Shown: piece after piece, positions 24,427 through 34,792 of the stretch
Layout: each line of letters opens with the position of its first letter
Numbering within the stretch: position 1 is the stretch's first letter
Assembly: GCA_039881045.1 (NCBI GenBank)
Contig: JAYWVB010000019.1
Span: 248,001-312,000 of the forward strand
Direction of reading: 5' to 3'
Source: Chaetomium olivaceum
Taxonomy: Eukaryota > Ascomycota > Sordariomycetes > Sordariales > Chaetomiaceae
DNA: 64,000 nt
Notes under the pieces: model-generated
Seen by the model: only the letters and a program-made list of their open reading frames with translations
Databases searched by the model: none
What the model was told of the DNA's origin: nothing
Position numbers and translations under genes: made by a program

Positions 24427-26975
24427 CTAGAACAACACACGTGGGTAGTGTGGACTGATGTTGTTGTTATGAGGCTCTTTTGTGGGTTTAAAACGGGAAA
24501 AACAAAAGCGGTGAAGGCTAGAGAAGGATGTCGGTTCCGCGGACCTTTTTTTGTTGAGCAACTTGTCGTTTGCGAGGTCGCATTTTTTGGGATGATACCA
24601 CTGTATATCTTTGCACATAACTCTTGTGTTCAGTGCATTCGGCGCGCAATGCTGTCTCTCGGGGGTCGGTGGGCGGCGGATGGTAGGGGAACAGGGAGCA
24701 TTCTTTGGCGTTTGTTTGGTTCGGGCTTTTCTCCTTTATTTCTGCTTTTCGTTTTTAACTTCTTCAACTCGCTTCTTCGACTTCTTCGACTTCTTCTTCA
24801 GCCTCTTCTTCGACTTCTTTTCCAACTTCTTCTATATCTTCTTCCAGTTTATACTTCTTTCTCTTTTGCTTATTATCCTTCTCTTCCCCTTCTTCTTCTT
24901 CTACTTACCAAGTCCTTTTGAATGGGGCGCATTTACGGGTGGTTGGTTTTTATCTCGGGGGTTGTTGCCGTCGTCTTTTCTTGGGCGGCAAACGTAAGCT
25001 GGATTACATGCCGGCATGCGTGGCGAGACCCGGCATGAGGCGGAATACCAGGAGTATTTCTGGCGCTTCAGCCTCATTCCCTCAGACTTTGTCCGTTCTA
25101 GTCCGTGTTGCATTGCCTTTCGTCGCCAAACAAAGTACCGAGGAGATTTCATGTCGTCTCGTGATGCGGAGTTGTCGGGAGGGTTTCCTTGGTTGTTGTT
25201 TGCTCCTGATGGGTGTGTTCCGGCCCGCTTTGCATGCGGCCTGCCAGGGAGGCCAGGTACCTAACTAGACGGGTTTAGGTTGGAGATGGAGCAATTCTGC
25301 GACATGCGCTAATGGCTGCGACGTTGGCCTCGATTTCGAACCGATGAAAGGCGCTGATTCCGGCGTGAGGTGGAATGGCAACCGTCAGAGGGAAGGTGTG
25401 AAAATTAGAAGGGCGGAAAATCGGATGATACCCCTGGATGGGTGGACGTTGACTTAGGGTTTTACTCGGAGTTTCTGACCAACCGGAGCCGCAGTGGCAG
25501 GTGCCATGGCGGGGAGTCGGAACCGGGCAGGATGCTCTTGGCCCTGGGGAAGGGGTTTTAATGAATGTGCAAGGACGGATGGAGGGAGAGATTAAGGCGG
25601 TCACTGGGTGTTGCCAGCCCAAGTACAGAGGTCTCGATCCGAGCAGGGGTGAAGGGCTGACGCAACGTGGATGATGACGGGACTTACTAGGCAAGCTGAC
25701 CCGCCCACGCGCAACACACACTGCACAAAAAAACACGAATGAAGCAGGTAGCTCGCAACAAACAAGCTGTCCGTCCTACCTTGACTTTTCGCCTGTACTT
25801 ATGTTGTCAGCCGTATCATCTTCCTTCCAGGGTTTCTTCGGTTGCGTCTTCCGTTCCTCCCGGTGGAGATTTGCGTAACATGGGGGCGTCCTGGGAATGG
25901 CCTGGCCTGGCCCTGCTTGAGTTACGTCGGATCGTATGACATGGGGGATTCGGGATTCGGTTGTGCTGCCCCTCCAAGCCGATATTTAACTGCCGAACCA
26001 TATTGTGCCAATACTGTGATTTTTATGCATATTGTGTTGGTCGATTTGTAAGAGCAAGACTAGATTGGGTTTTGGACTGTTCTGGACTCTTCGCCGGCGA
26101 TGGTGTAGTTGGTGTAGTTAGCTGTGTTTGTATTCAAGTCATGTAAGGTAAGACGCGTGTATGCAATGCAGCCTATTAGTAAAAATATAGCCCTCACGGG
26201 ATTGTAGTCCTTCTGGCGACCGATGTATTTGGGGAAAGTATTCCCTGGCGCCCTGATTCGCTGCTTCGCTGCTTCGATCGAGAGCTGGTTAACATGTTCG
26301 ATGTCTTCAAGCTGGAAGTGAGGGTAAATGTTCAGTAGCAGATGTTATTTCGCCGCTCATTCCCCTAAAATATGCCGAATGATCATAAATCCTCCTCCTC
26401 GGAGCGTATGTTGAATGATGACCTGGCTGTGATGACTGGCTGGAGTGGCTAGGGTGGCAATGAGGATATTCCGAATGAGGAAGGTTGTACATAAGATTTG
26501 TTCGGAGTAGAAGTCATTTATGGATGCCAGCCGAACGTGTGGATATTGTGACATCCTGATTCGAGCTGCCATGTTCTTCTGCTTAATAAATTCTCTCTTT
26601 ACCCGCTTCTATCTCAACCCTTCCCTGTTAGTTTGGTATTTCTTGCCCGCTCTCCATTTTCTTTCTATCCCAGTCCCCATGCTGACTTGCTCGAAGATGC
26701 CGGAGCCGAATCTGGAATGACTCCACGGCCTGAAGCAGTCTGTTGCCAATGGGACACCAAAAGAGTCATGTACGCAGTGATTTCTCTACACGCCCGGGGT
26801 AGATGGGAACGAACTGAAATCCTTCTCCCCTCTTCCCGCTTCCCTCTTCTCATTTCATTCCGGAAAGGGCTACTCTATACGTAGCAGTACCACCAAGTTT
26901 ATATACAGGGGTTAAACAGATGACCAAGAAGCATAGATACACCCCGAGACCTGAATGTTGTCCTTCCTGTAGCCA
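24427..26975. other. Intergenic between convergent genes, with polypyrimidine tract
   Basis: 2.5 kb between the transcription factor (+) and the F-box gene (-). It holds the two 3' ends and a long CTT/TTC-rich tract at about 24733-24905. Several open frames read through the tract as Phe/Leu/Ser-rich peptides and are not convincing genes. Nothing else is recognised. Confidence 0.55.
24733..24905. repeat. TTC/CTT polypyrimidine tract
   Basis: About 170 bases, almost all C and T on the plus strand, with repeated CTTCTTCGACTT-type units. It lies about 300 bases after the stop codon of the Zn2Cys6 gene. Confidence 0.85.
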
Positions 26976-28489
26976 TCACTCGTCCATCCAAGCTGAACAA
27001 ACACTTTTACGAACCAACTCCACCCTGACCGCCCTCGCCAACTCCTTAATCTCATCCCTTACCTCCAACTCCTCCTCACAAACCTCGCCATCCTCGCCCT
27101 GCAACACCAGCACCAACCTCCTCAACCTCGGCGTCAGCACCCGCACATCCCCCCCACCATCACCAGCCAACCAATCCCTGATCGCCGCGGAATGGCCCGT
27201 CTCGTCCCACGGCTCCTGCGTGTCGATGTCCGCGTACAGGCCGTCGGTCAGCGTCAGGTCTTCGAGGCTGGGCGGGAGGCAATCGGCCAGTGCTCTTTCC
27301 CGGACAGGCAGAGCGAAGCCAGTGAAGAAGACCAAGGGGATGACGAGGGCGGTGAGGCGGCGGAAGTGGATGAGGGGTTTCATGGTCCCCTGTATTTGCA
27401 GCGGAAAGGGGACGAAGGGCTGGGTGGAGTAGGCGCAGTAGGTCGGGGTGGTGAGGGTGGCGAGGGTGTCGCGGAGAGGGTCGAGGGCGGGCATGAGCAG
27501 GTCGAGGTTGACGGTGGGCGTGTTGGACTGGTCTTCGTGGTCGGGGTCGTAGTACCACTGCCAGTGGAGGGAGCGGAGGTTGGGGGCGGCGGCGAGCAGC
27601 GGACCCAGGTGGGATTCGCGGATGTGGCAGAGGCGGAGGGAGCGGAGGCCGGGGGCCGAGGGTGGTTGGGGGGTCGGCCAGGGGAGGGCCGGCGTGGGTG
27701 GGCTGTCGATGGAGATGGATAGGTCTTTGATGGAGGGGAGGTAGAAAAGGGGGAGTATGGTTTCTGTGTTCCGGACCATCGTGGCTCGGCGCGGGTGGAT
27801 ATCCCGTTCGAGGGAGACGGTGTGAAGTTGATGTAAGCCGGTGCTGCTGATGCCGGGTATGGGCCGTTCGAAGTGGGACTCGCAAAGCATACTCCGCAAG
27901 ACGAGAGCTACAAGGTCAATCTTTTGGGAGAACCTTCGACTGAGATATAAGGATCGGAGGCGCGACAGCTGCGATAATAGGACGGCGAGGTGGGCGTCGA
28001 GGGTGCCCTGGCGTAGCTCTTCCATCCAAGTTTCGCGGTATGGTAACCCAGTCTTCTCCACGAAGCAGAGTGTCTCCTCTAAATCATCCGTGTTGCATAC
28101 GAGGATTTTTACAACCTTTGGAACATGAAGCTTCCCCCAGTTTTCGACTGTCAAGCACGAAAGAGACCGTACGAGAGTGGCAAGGTCCGGTCGACGCAAT
28201 AGCGTGCGTATAAGTGAGGTGATCGGGTGGCTCCTCCAGCATGTTTGCCCGTCATAATGCTCGTGATAATAGAGCTCAATTTTGGAGTAAAGCGGTGGCT
28301 CCGCAAGATAGCGTAGTTGCGGATGAGCTAGACAGACCCTGCGAAGATCACCTTGTGACAGGCAGTCCAGGATCAGGCGCAGCACATCTTCGTTGCAATC
28401 GAGAAGATGTGTGATCGGTTGAGTCAACCGCTAGTTGGTCAGCCGATAAATAGCTAATTCTATTTATCATCTAACTAACGACTTACCAT
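26976..28489 (-). CDS. F-box protein with leucine-rich-like repeats (2 exons)
   Basis: Probable substrate receptor of an SCF ubiquitin ligase; the substrate is unknown. The first exon is only the ATG (28489-28487). A 56-nt intron follows (28431-28486, GTAAGT...CTAG, CTGACC branch), then exon 2 from 28430 to 26976, giving 485 residues that begin MRLTQPITHLLD. Residues about 5-45 fit an F-box (DVLRLILDCLSQGDLRRVCLAHPQL followed by PPLYSKIELY, shown here joined only in description). The rest contains irregular Leu-rich repeats such as LRSLRLCHIRESHLGPLL. No ATG exists near the 5' end of exon 2 itself, where the frame opens on TTG, so the ATG-only first exon is needed. The ortholog name is not recognised. 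Confidence 0.8.
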
Positions 28490-28915
28490 TGTAATTGGGT
28501 GTATTGAAATGGTACGGTACCAAGTAGTGACAGCCGAGCTGATGATCGGAATTGATGGTCGGAGTCGCGAGGGAAATGTTGCGGGTTGGGTTTATAAGGT
28601 TTGTGTTGAATGGTATCTCGACTGGGGTGGCGGGTGTGGGATGCAAGTGGCAGGCAGGAGTTATGGCCAATGGGGAGAAAATCTTAGCCAGTCGGTCGCC
28701 TTCGCACCAATTTACATGTATATCCCAAGCGCACGAAGCAGTCACACGGAGCCCATGAGTACTGGTATTCTGCATTGCCACAAATACCTCAAACTTTTAG
28801 CAGTCTAAAACCATCTCTTTCCCAACAGTAAAAGCAAAACTATAAATGCCCATTGCGCACTGTCATATATCCAAGCATATCCAACCTCCAAGTGAAGTAC
28901 ATGCTCTTGAATTCA
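28490..28915. other. Intergenic between two minus-strand genes
   Basis: 426 bases, holding the F-box promoter and the 3' end of the next gene upstream. It contains no gene of its own. Confidence 0.6.
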
Positions 28916-29680
28916 TCATTCCGAGTCGTCATCGCTAGAGCTAGCCGGCTCCGACGTCTCCGGGATTCCACTGCGAGACATGGGTGTCCCGTTGCCAACA
29001 CGCGGCAGTCGTCGCCTGGCCGCTCTGATGGGAAGCGTGCCCCTAGTCCTACTGGGGACTATCGGATCCGGTGGCCCGCCAGTCGGAGGGCCGTCGATCG
29101 GTGTTGGGTACGCCGTGGCAGCCGACATCGAAAAGGCTGCAGAGCCCGATGACGTCGTTGTTGAGATCGGAGATGGGTTCAGGGCGAACATGCGGTCTAG
29201 CTCCTCGCCGAGCTTGTCCCGCTTCGCCAGGGGTTCGTCGGCCGTCTCATCGTCGTGTGGCCGTTTTACGCCCTGAAGGACATTGCTGATAGTGTCGTTG
29301 TCCGGGTCGTTAGCGTCGATCAACCCTCTCAGCAAGTCCTCAGGGGGCATCCGCTCGTTTTGCGACGGTTGCGATGACGGCTGCGACGAGATGAACGAGG
29401 ATAAAGAATTGGCGGTTGCTTGTCGGGCCAACGACGGTTCCGGGTCTCGCGAAGATGAAGCCCGCGCCGATGGCGAACGAGAGCGCCTTCCTGTGCTCCG
29501 TCCTCTAAAAAATGCTGTTAGAACCCGCTGGTGCCAATATATACTCAGCTACTCATGGAAGGGAAGTACCCACCTTTGACTTAATGAGTCGATGTTGACA
29601 TGTACTGACGAACGTCCCTCGCTGGCAGCGGGTTCCGGGCTCGATAGCCCGGATATATCGCGTGGGGAACCGTTGGTCAT
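28916..29680 (-). CDS. Hypothetical, largely disordered protein with acidic C-terminus (2 exons)
   Basis: I do not recognise this gene. Exons are 29680-29574 and 29504-28916, with a 69-nt GTGGGT...TTTTAG intron, giving 231 residues. The N-terminus MTNGSPRDISGL is Ser/Pro-rich and the exon junction is RGRSTGRRSRSPSARASSS, an RS-like basic stretch. A possibly ordered segment begins MPPEDLLRGLIDANDPDND and continues through a predicted helix containing KRDKLGEELDRMF. KRPHDD and KRDK could be nuclear-targeting residues. The C-terminus SSSDDDSE is a typical CK2-like acidic tail. A nuclear regulatory or adaptor role is a guess. The intact splice and frame support a real gene. Confidence 0.6.
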
Positions 29681-31172
29681 GACTCGATAGTTGGTTGGGT
29701 GAGTGTCAAGAAGGTTGTGTATCACGACTTATGCTTGGTCCGGATGAAAGGTCAAGGTAGCTGCGAGATGCAACTGACCTCGGTGTGTCCAGTGTCACAT
29801 ACTTAAGGAAAATGAGAAAATGATACAAACCAAATTCAAAACAGTCACTCGACTGCAGGATCAAGGCGAAAATGACTTTTTTTTCCCTTTCCCGCCCAGG
29901 ACTCCAGGGTGCCCCGCTTGAGAGCCCTCCCATACGCCTGGGAAGATGACAGGGCTGCAGGCGGCGTGGGTGGACGGGAATATGCAAGCAAGGACGGGAG
30001 CGGCGCGTTCGCTTCACTGCAGGATGCAACTCTAACGCGACCCATGCCCCTACCAACACCCATAACACCCATACCGACTACCCAGACCAACACCCCACAC
30101 TAACGGCTTGCTCGGTCCCACCACCTGACCGTTGACCGAATCAACCCCCGACGGTTGGCGTACTTGGACGGTAACACCTGTTAGGCCAGCGGTAGGAGGC
30201 GGGGAAAGGCACAGTCCGGCATCTAGTCCTCGTAGCCGCGCGGAAAAGCTCAGCCCCCCCAATGGAAAAGAGAAAGTGGCTTGGATCCTTTGCCAGAAAC
30301 TGGAAGCCTGGACCGACCTGAAAGCTTTCAAACCGGCCATGTTCCGAATTTCGGAATTATGGCCGAACGGTTTGGGGTTTGGGGTCATGAGAAGGATTGA
30401 GGGCGCCGATATGCGTTGATGATCAAAAGTAGGTAAGGTAGGTTGAGCTGAGCCCGCCATTGGGACTGTGCCGCGTGTGGCGTGGAATTGGTTACTAAGG
30501 CAAGGTACCTAGTGTAGTGTGGTGGTTATCGTAGAGGTCTCTATTCTCGCTCCTCTTGGCCAGCCTAGACCCGGGCCAGGTGTGGCGCTGCAGTCCGCCG
30601 GAGCCGGACAGAAACTGATCGACTTTTGTCCGTGCCGTTCAAACTCCGGCGCTGGCCCGGGGCGTAACTACTGTGTACAGGTGTCAAGCCTGCAACCAAA
30701 CAAGGTTGGGAAGAGGAGAACGGGAAGGAGCCGGGAAGCAAGAAAGTTGGGCTCAGCTGGTTTTGTTGGCTGGGGCACTCGGGCCACAATCGCAGCAGGC
30801 AGCCAGCCCTGAGCCACTCAGCTATGGACACTAGGCCGTATCAGGACTAGATGACCGGCTGTCCGTGCTTGAGTGACGGCCCGTCAGCATTGACCACTTG
30901 CCGGGGCTGAACCGCAACAACCGATGAGGCTCAGTAAAGAAGGAAGTCGCGATCTGCCCATGGATGGATGCCTGACTCACCCACATTTAGTTTTTCGAGT
31001 CGTTCTTGCCCGGGCAAGCTGAAATGAGCCACAAAGCGGCCGCACGTCAGCGCGGGGTAGTAACTTTGACCTTTGGAAAGTGCCCAAACTCGCCAGTTTC
31101 AACCCTCCCCCCGCCGTCACGGCCCCTTCATCGGTTCATCCCCGTCACCCTGTACAAAGGCCAAACGGCACA
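29681..31172. other. Intergenic between divergent genes (promoters of hypothetical protein and MLH1)
   Basis: 1.5 kb. The MLH1-proximal part has a C-rich leader. Several open frames exist but none has recognisable content or a supported start. Confidence 0.55.
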
Positions 31173-33642
31173 ATGAGTGATGCAATGGACTCGGACGCGC
31201 CCCGTGGCGCTAAGAGAAAAGCCGATGCCCTTGAAGACACGGCAATCCCCCGCAGGATTAAGGTATGCCGACAAGACTCCCACCCAAATGGCCCAATTCT
31301 GGGGTGTGGCATCCTACAGGTAACCTCGGATTGCTAAGTCCGAGTTATTCAGCCGCTTGATCAAGATGTCGTCAACAAGATAGCCGCCGGAGAGATCATT
31401 GTTGCTCCGGTCCATGCATTGAAAGAGTTGATCGAGAACGCCGTGGATGCAGGTTCCACGTCGCTCGAAGTCCTAGTGAAGGATGGAGGCCTAAAGTTGT
31501 TGCAGATCACTGACAACGGCTCCGGCATTGATGTGTGACACCCCCCCTTGCTCCCGTCCATCACCCATGATGTATTCCAGACCACTCACCGAAAAAATAG
31601 AAGGAAGACCTGCCAATATTGTGTGAGCGCTTCACCACGTCCAAGCTGCAGAAGTTTGAGGACCTCCAGTCCATCGCCACCTACGGGTTCCGAGGTGAGG
31701 CCCTGGCAAGCATCAGCCACATAGCCCATCTCACAGTCACCACAAAGACCCCCGAATCGAACTGCGCATGGCGGGCCTACTATGACAGCGGGAAACTGGT
31801 GCCGGCCAAGCCAGGCCAGTCGCCTGACCCGAAACCTGTCGCCGGCCGGCAAGGCACTCAGATCACCGTGGAGGATCTGTTCTACAATGTGCCCACCCGT
31901 CGGCGAGCCTTCCGGTCTCCCGCGGACGAGTACAACAAGATCATCGACATGGTTGGCCGCTACGCCGTCCACTGCTCCAACGTTGCCTTTTCCTGCAAGA
32001 AGCACGGCGAGTCATCGACAAGCATTGCCGTACAAGCGACTGCGTCAGGCCTCGACAGAATACGACAAATCTATGGGGGCAGTGTTGCCAACGAACTCAC
32101 CGAATTCTCCACTTCCGACGACCGTTGGGCGTTCAAGGCCGAGGGGTTGGCCACCAACGCCAACTACAGCACCAAGAAGACCACCATTCTATTATTCATC
32201 AACCATCGGTGTGTTGAGTCATCCAACGTCCGAAAAGCCATCGAACAGACCTACTCCGCCTTTCTTCCCAAGAACGGGCACCCTTTCGTGTACCTGAGCC
32301 TCGAGATCGACCCCCACCGGGTCGATGTCAATGTCCATCCTACCAAGCGGGAAGTGAACTTCCTGAACGAAGATGAAATCATCCAAGCCATCTGCGAGCA
32401 CATCCGCTCGAAGCTAGCCGCCGTAGATGCCAGCCGGACGTTCCTCACCCAAAGCCTGCTCCCGGGCGGCACCTGGTCTGGCCCCATCTCTAACAGCCCC
32501 CATGACTCAGCAGCGGCGGCCGCCCCCTCTAAGACAAGCGGCGGCACCGCGGCAGCTCGCAAGGCCCCAGCCCGGGCCAACGAGAACAACCTCGTACGAA
32601 CCGACACCAACCTCCGCAAGATCACCAGCATGCTAGCTCCTGCCGCCGCCACCAACACCACCAACACCACCAACACCCCCACTGGTACCGCCACCGCTAC
32701 CGGCCCGTCATCCGACGCCCCAACAGCAGCAGCAGCAGCAGCAGCCGATCTTACCGCTGCACCGACGAGTACGAGACGGTGGACCGCGAAGCCACCGCCT
32801 GCCGGCTGATCAGCATCCGCGAGCTGCGCGCCGCCGTGCGCGAGGACATGCACCACGAGCTGACCGAGGTGTTTGCCAACCACAGCTTTGTCGGCGTCGT
32901 CGACGAGCGCCGCCGGCTGGCGGCCATCCAGGGCGGCGTGAAGCTGTTTCTGGTGGACTACGGCCGGGTGTGCTACGAGTATTTTTATCAGTTGGGCTTG
33001 ACGGATTTCGGGAATTTCGGGGTCATAAGGTTTAGTCCGCCGCTGGATTTGAAAGAGTTGTTGACGCTGGCGGCGCAGCACGAGAAGAATGCAGTTGCTG
33101 CTGCTGCTGCTGATGCTACAGAAGATGGCGGCGGCGGCGATGACGAAGAGTTTGATGTCGCCGAGATTGTGGAGCTGGTCGGGGAGCAGCTCATCGAGCG
33201 CCGCGAGATGCTGCTCGAGTATTTCTCGCTGGAGATCTCGCCCACCGGCGAGCTGCTCAGCATCCCGCTGCTCGTCAAAGGGTACAACCCCGCCATTGTC
33301 AAACTGCCGCGCTTTCTCCTACGGCTAGGGCCCCATGTCAACTGGGGCGAGGAGAAGTCGTGCTTTGAGGATTTCCTCAAAGAACTCGCTTCCTTCTATG
33401 TGCCTGAGCAGCTCCCTGCCACGCCGGGGAATAACAGCGAGGAGGGCGCTGCTGCAGCTGAAGAAGAGGCAGAGATTGGTGAGGAGATAAAAGCCCGCCG
33501 GAACCATGTGCGAAGGGCGCTTGAGCATGTGCTGTTTCCGGCGTTTAAGTCTAGGCTGGTGGCTACCAAGTCGCTGATGCAAGGGGGGATATTGGAGGTT
33601 GCCAACCTGAAGGGGCTGTACCGTGTGTTTGAGCGGTGTTAG
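31173..33642 (+). CDS. MLH1: DNA mismatch repair protein MLH1 (3 exons, one frameshift)
   Basis: GHKL ATPase of the MutL family that partners with PMS1/MLH3 in the nucleus for mismatch repair and meiotic crossover. Exons are 31173-31262, 31353-31532 and 31601-33642; introns are 90 and 68 nt. After a 30-residue basic/acidic extension the conserved core begins PLDQDVVNKIAAGEII, followed by ELIENAVDAGS (ATP-binding helix), DNGSGID and YGFRGEALASIS. The C-terminal interaction domain ends in the characteristic FERC. In the poorly conserved linker, rich in Thr/Asn/Ala, the frame shifts by one missing base somewhere in 32675-32765; the downstream frame is secure from DEYETVDREATACRL. Corrected length is about 770 residues. 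No GT...AG interval of the right length exists in the linker, so an indel is more likely than an intron. Confidence 0.93.
32675..32765 (+). other. -1 frameshift within the MLH1 linker
   Basis: The upstream frame runs to a CAG/GCA run read as poly-Ala. The downstream conserved frame reads the same bases as poly-Ser. Candidate sites are the C5 run near 32676-32680 and the CAG repeat near 32722-32745. Confidence 0.6.
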
Positions 33643-34792
33643 CCTGTATTTGCTAGATGTTATGGGGCTTGTTAATGTAGTATTCGACTGGACAGACTTG
33701 TTACTGGTCGGTGGGTTCGCTATTCTCATGGGGTGAACGGAACGACTCAGCAAAGGGTTGTTCGATGTTTGGGGCATGCTACGCCTGAATGAGAAGGGCG
33801 AACTTGTAGTAATAATATTACACCTTATCACACATATCTTAGGTTTTAGTCTCCATATTCACATCCAAGTACGAGTTAAAGCATGTTATAAATAATTCCT
33901 TGTATTTTTCGAATTTATAATCCTGTCCATGCTCTCACACTGACCATAACCGGTTATAACATCACGTAGCGTACATATAAATATGCTGTTTCTCAGTGTA
34001 ATTACATATATCACACAACTGTTTCTCGCTGTGACACTCTCTTGAGCAATGTTGTAACATGTTAATTACACCTAGCCGTCCCTCTTTTAATCTTTGTAAC
34101 CCCCCTATTCCACCACATACCAAGGCAAAGAATGAACCTCGCAACGCCTCCTAACAAGCCTTCAGCTTAGGTAATTAGGTACAATACGTTTGAAACAACC
34201 AGGCACAGAACACATACAAACAGCATGACAAATCAATATAACCACATAACAAAACACCGTTACGACCGCTACCATACCATACACAGACCCGCCAGCCCCT
34301 TTTGCACCCGACCAAACCGGTTCAAACGCTAAAAGAAGACCCCGTCCCGTCCCATAACCGCCATCGCCAGCCAGCCCAGTCCAGCCCAGTCCAGTCCAGT
34401 GAAACACCCATCCGTTTTTTTTTGTAGGCCCTTTTTTCTCAAGACCCTGTAACCGTGACCGTGACCGTGACCGCACCCGCCACCTAACCGCGTTCCCCCC
34501 CCCCACATTGATTGCCCTGAGTAGGTAAGATAAATACTGACTGGCTAGCCTACGCTCTGGTAGGCAGGCGCCTAGGATGGTGAATAAAACATGGATTGTT
34601 CCGCATGGTGCCTAACCCCAACCCCCAAACCCAGCCCAACCGGCCGTGGGCCCAAATAACAAAGCCGCTGCGAATAAAATGGACCAGAGCTACTCCCATT
34701 ACCAACCTACTCACCCATTCGTCTATTCATCCGTTCGTCAGCCTGTCGAAGTCGGACTCAAACGTTCAAGTCTATTCAGACTGACTAGTCGT
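33643..34792. other. Intergenic between convergent genes, partly AT-rich
   Basis: 1.15 kb between MLH1 (+) and the eIF4E-binding protein gene (-). Bases from about 33810 to 34060 are much more AT-rich than the surroundings. The rest is C/A-rich with short tandem CCAGCCCAGT units near 34371-34400. No gene seen. Confidence 0.55.

Noticed and set aside
24448..24997. Apparent Phe/Leu-rich membrane protein
   Set aside because: It is a read-through of the TTC/CTT tract. All three frames look hydrophobic, as expected for a pyrimidine run.
32251..33081. 276-codon minus-strand frame
   Set aside because: Antisense to conserved MLH1 coding sequence; no independent support.
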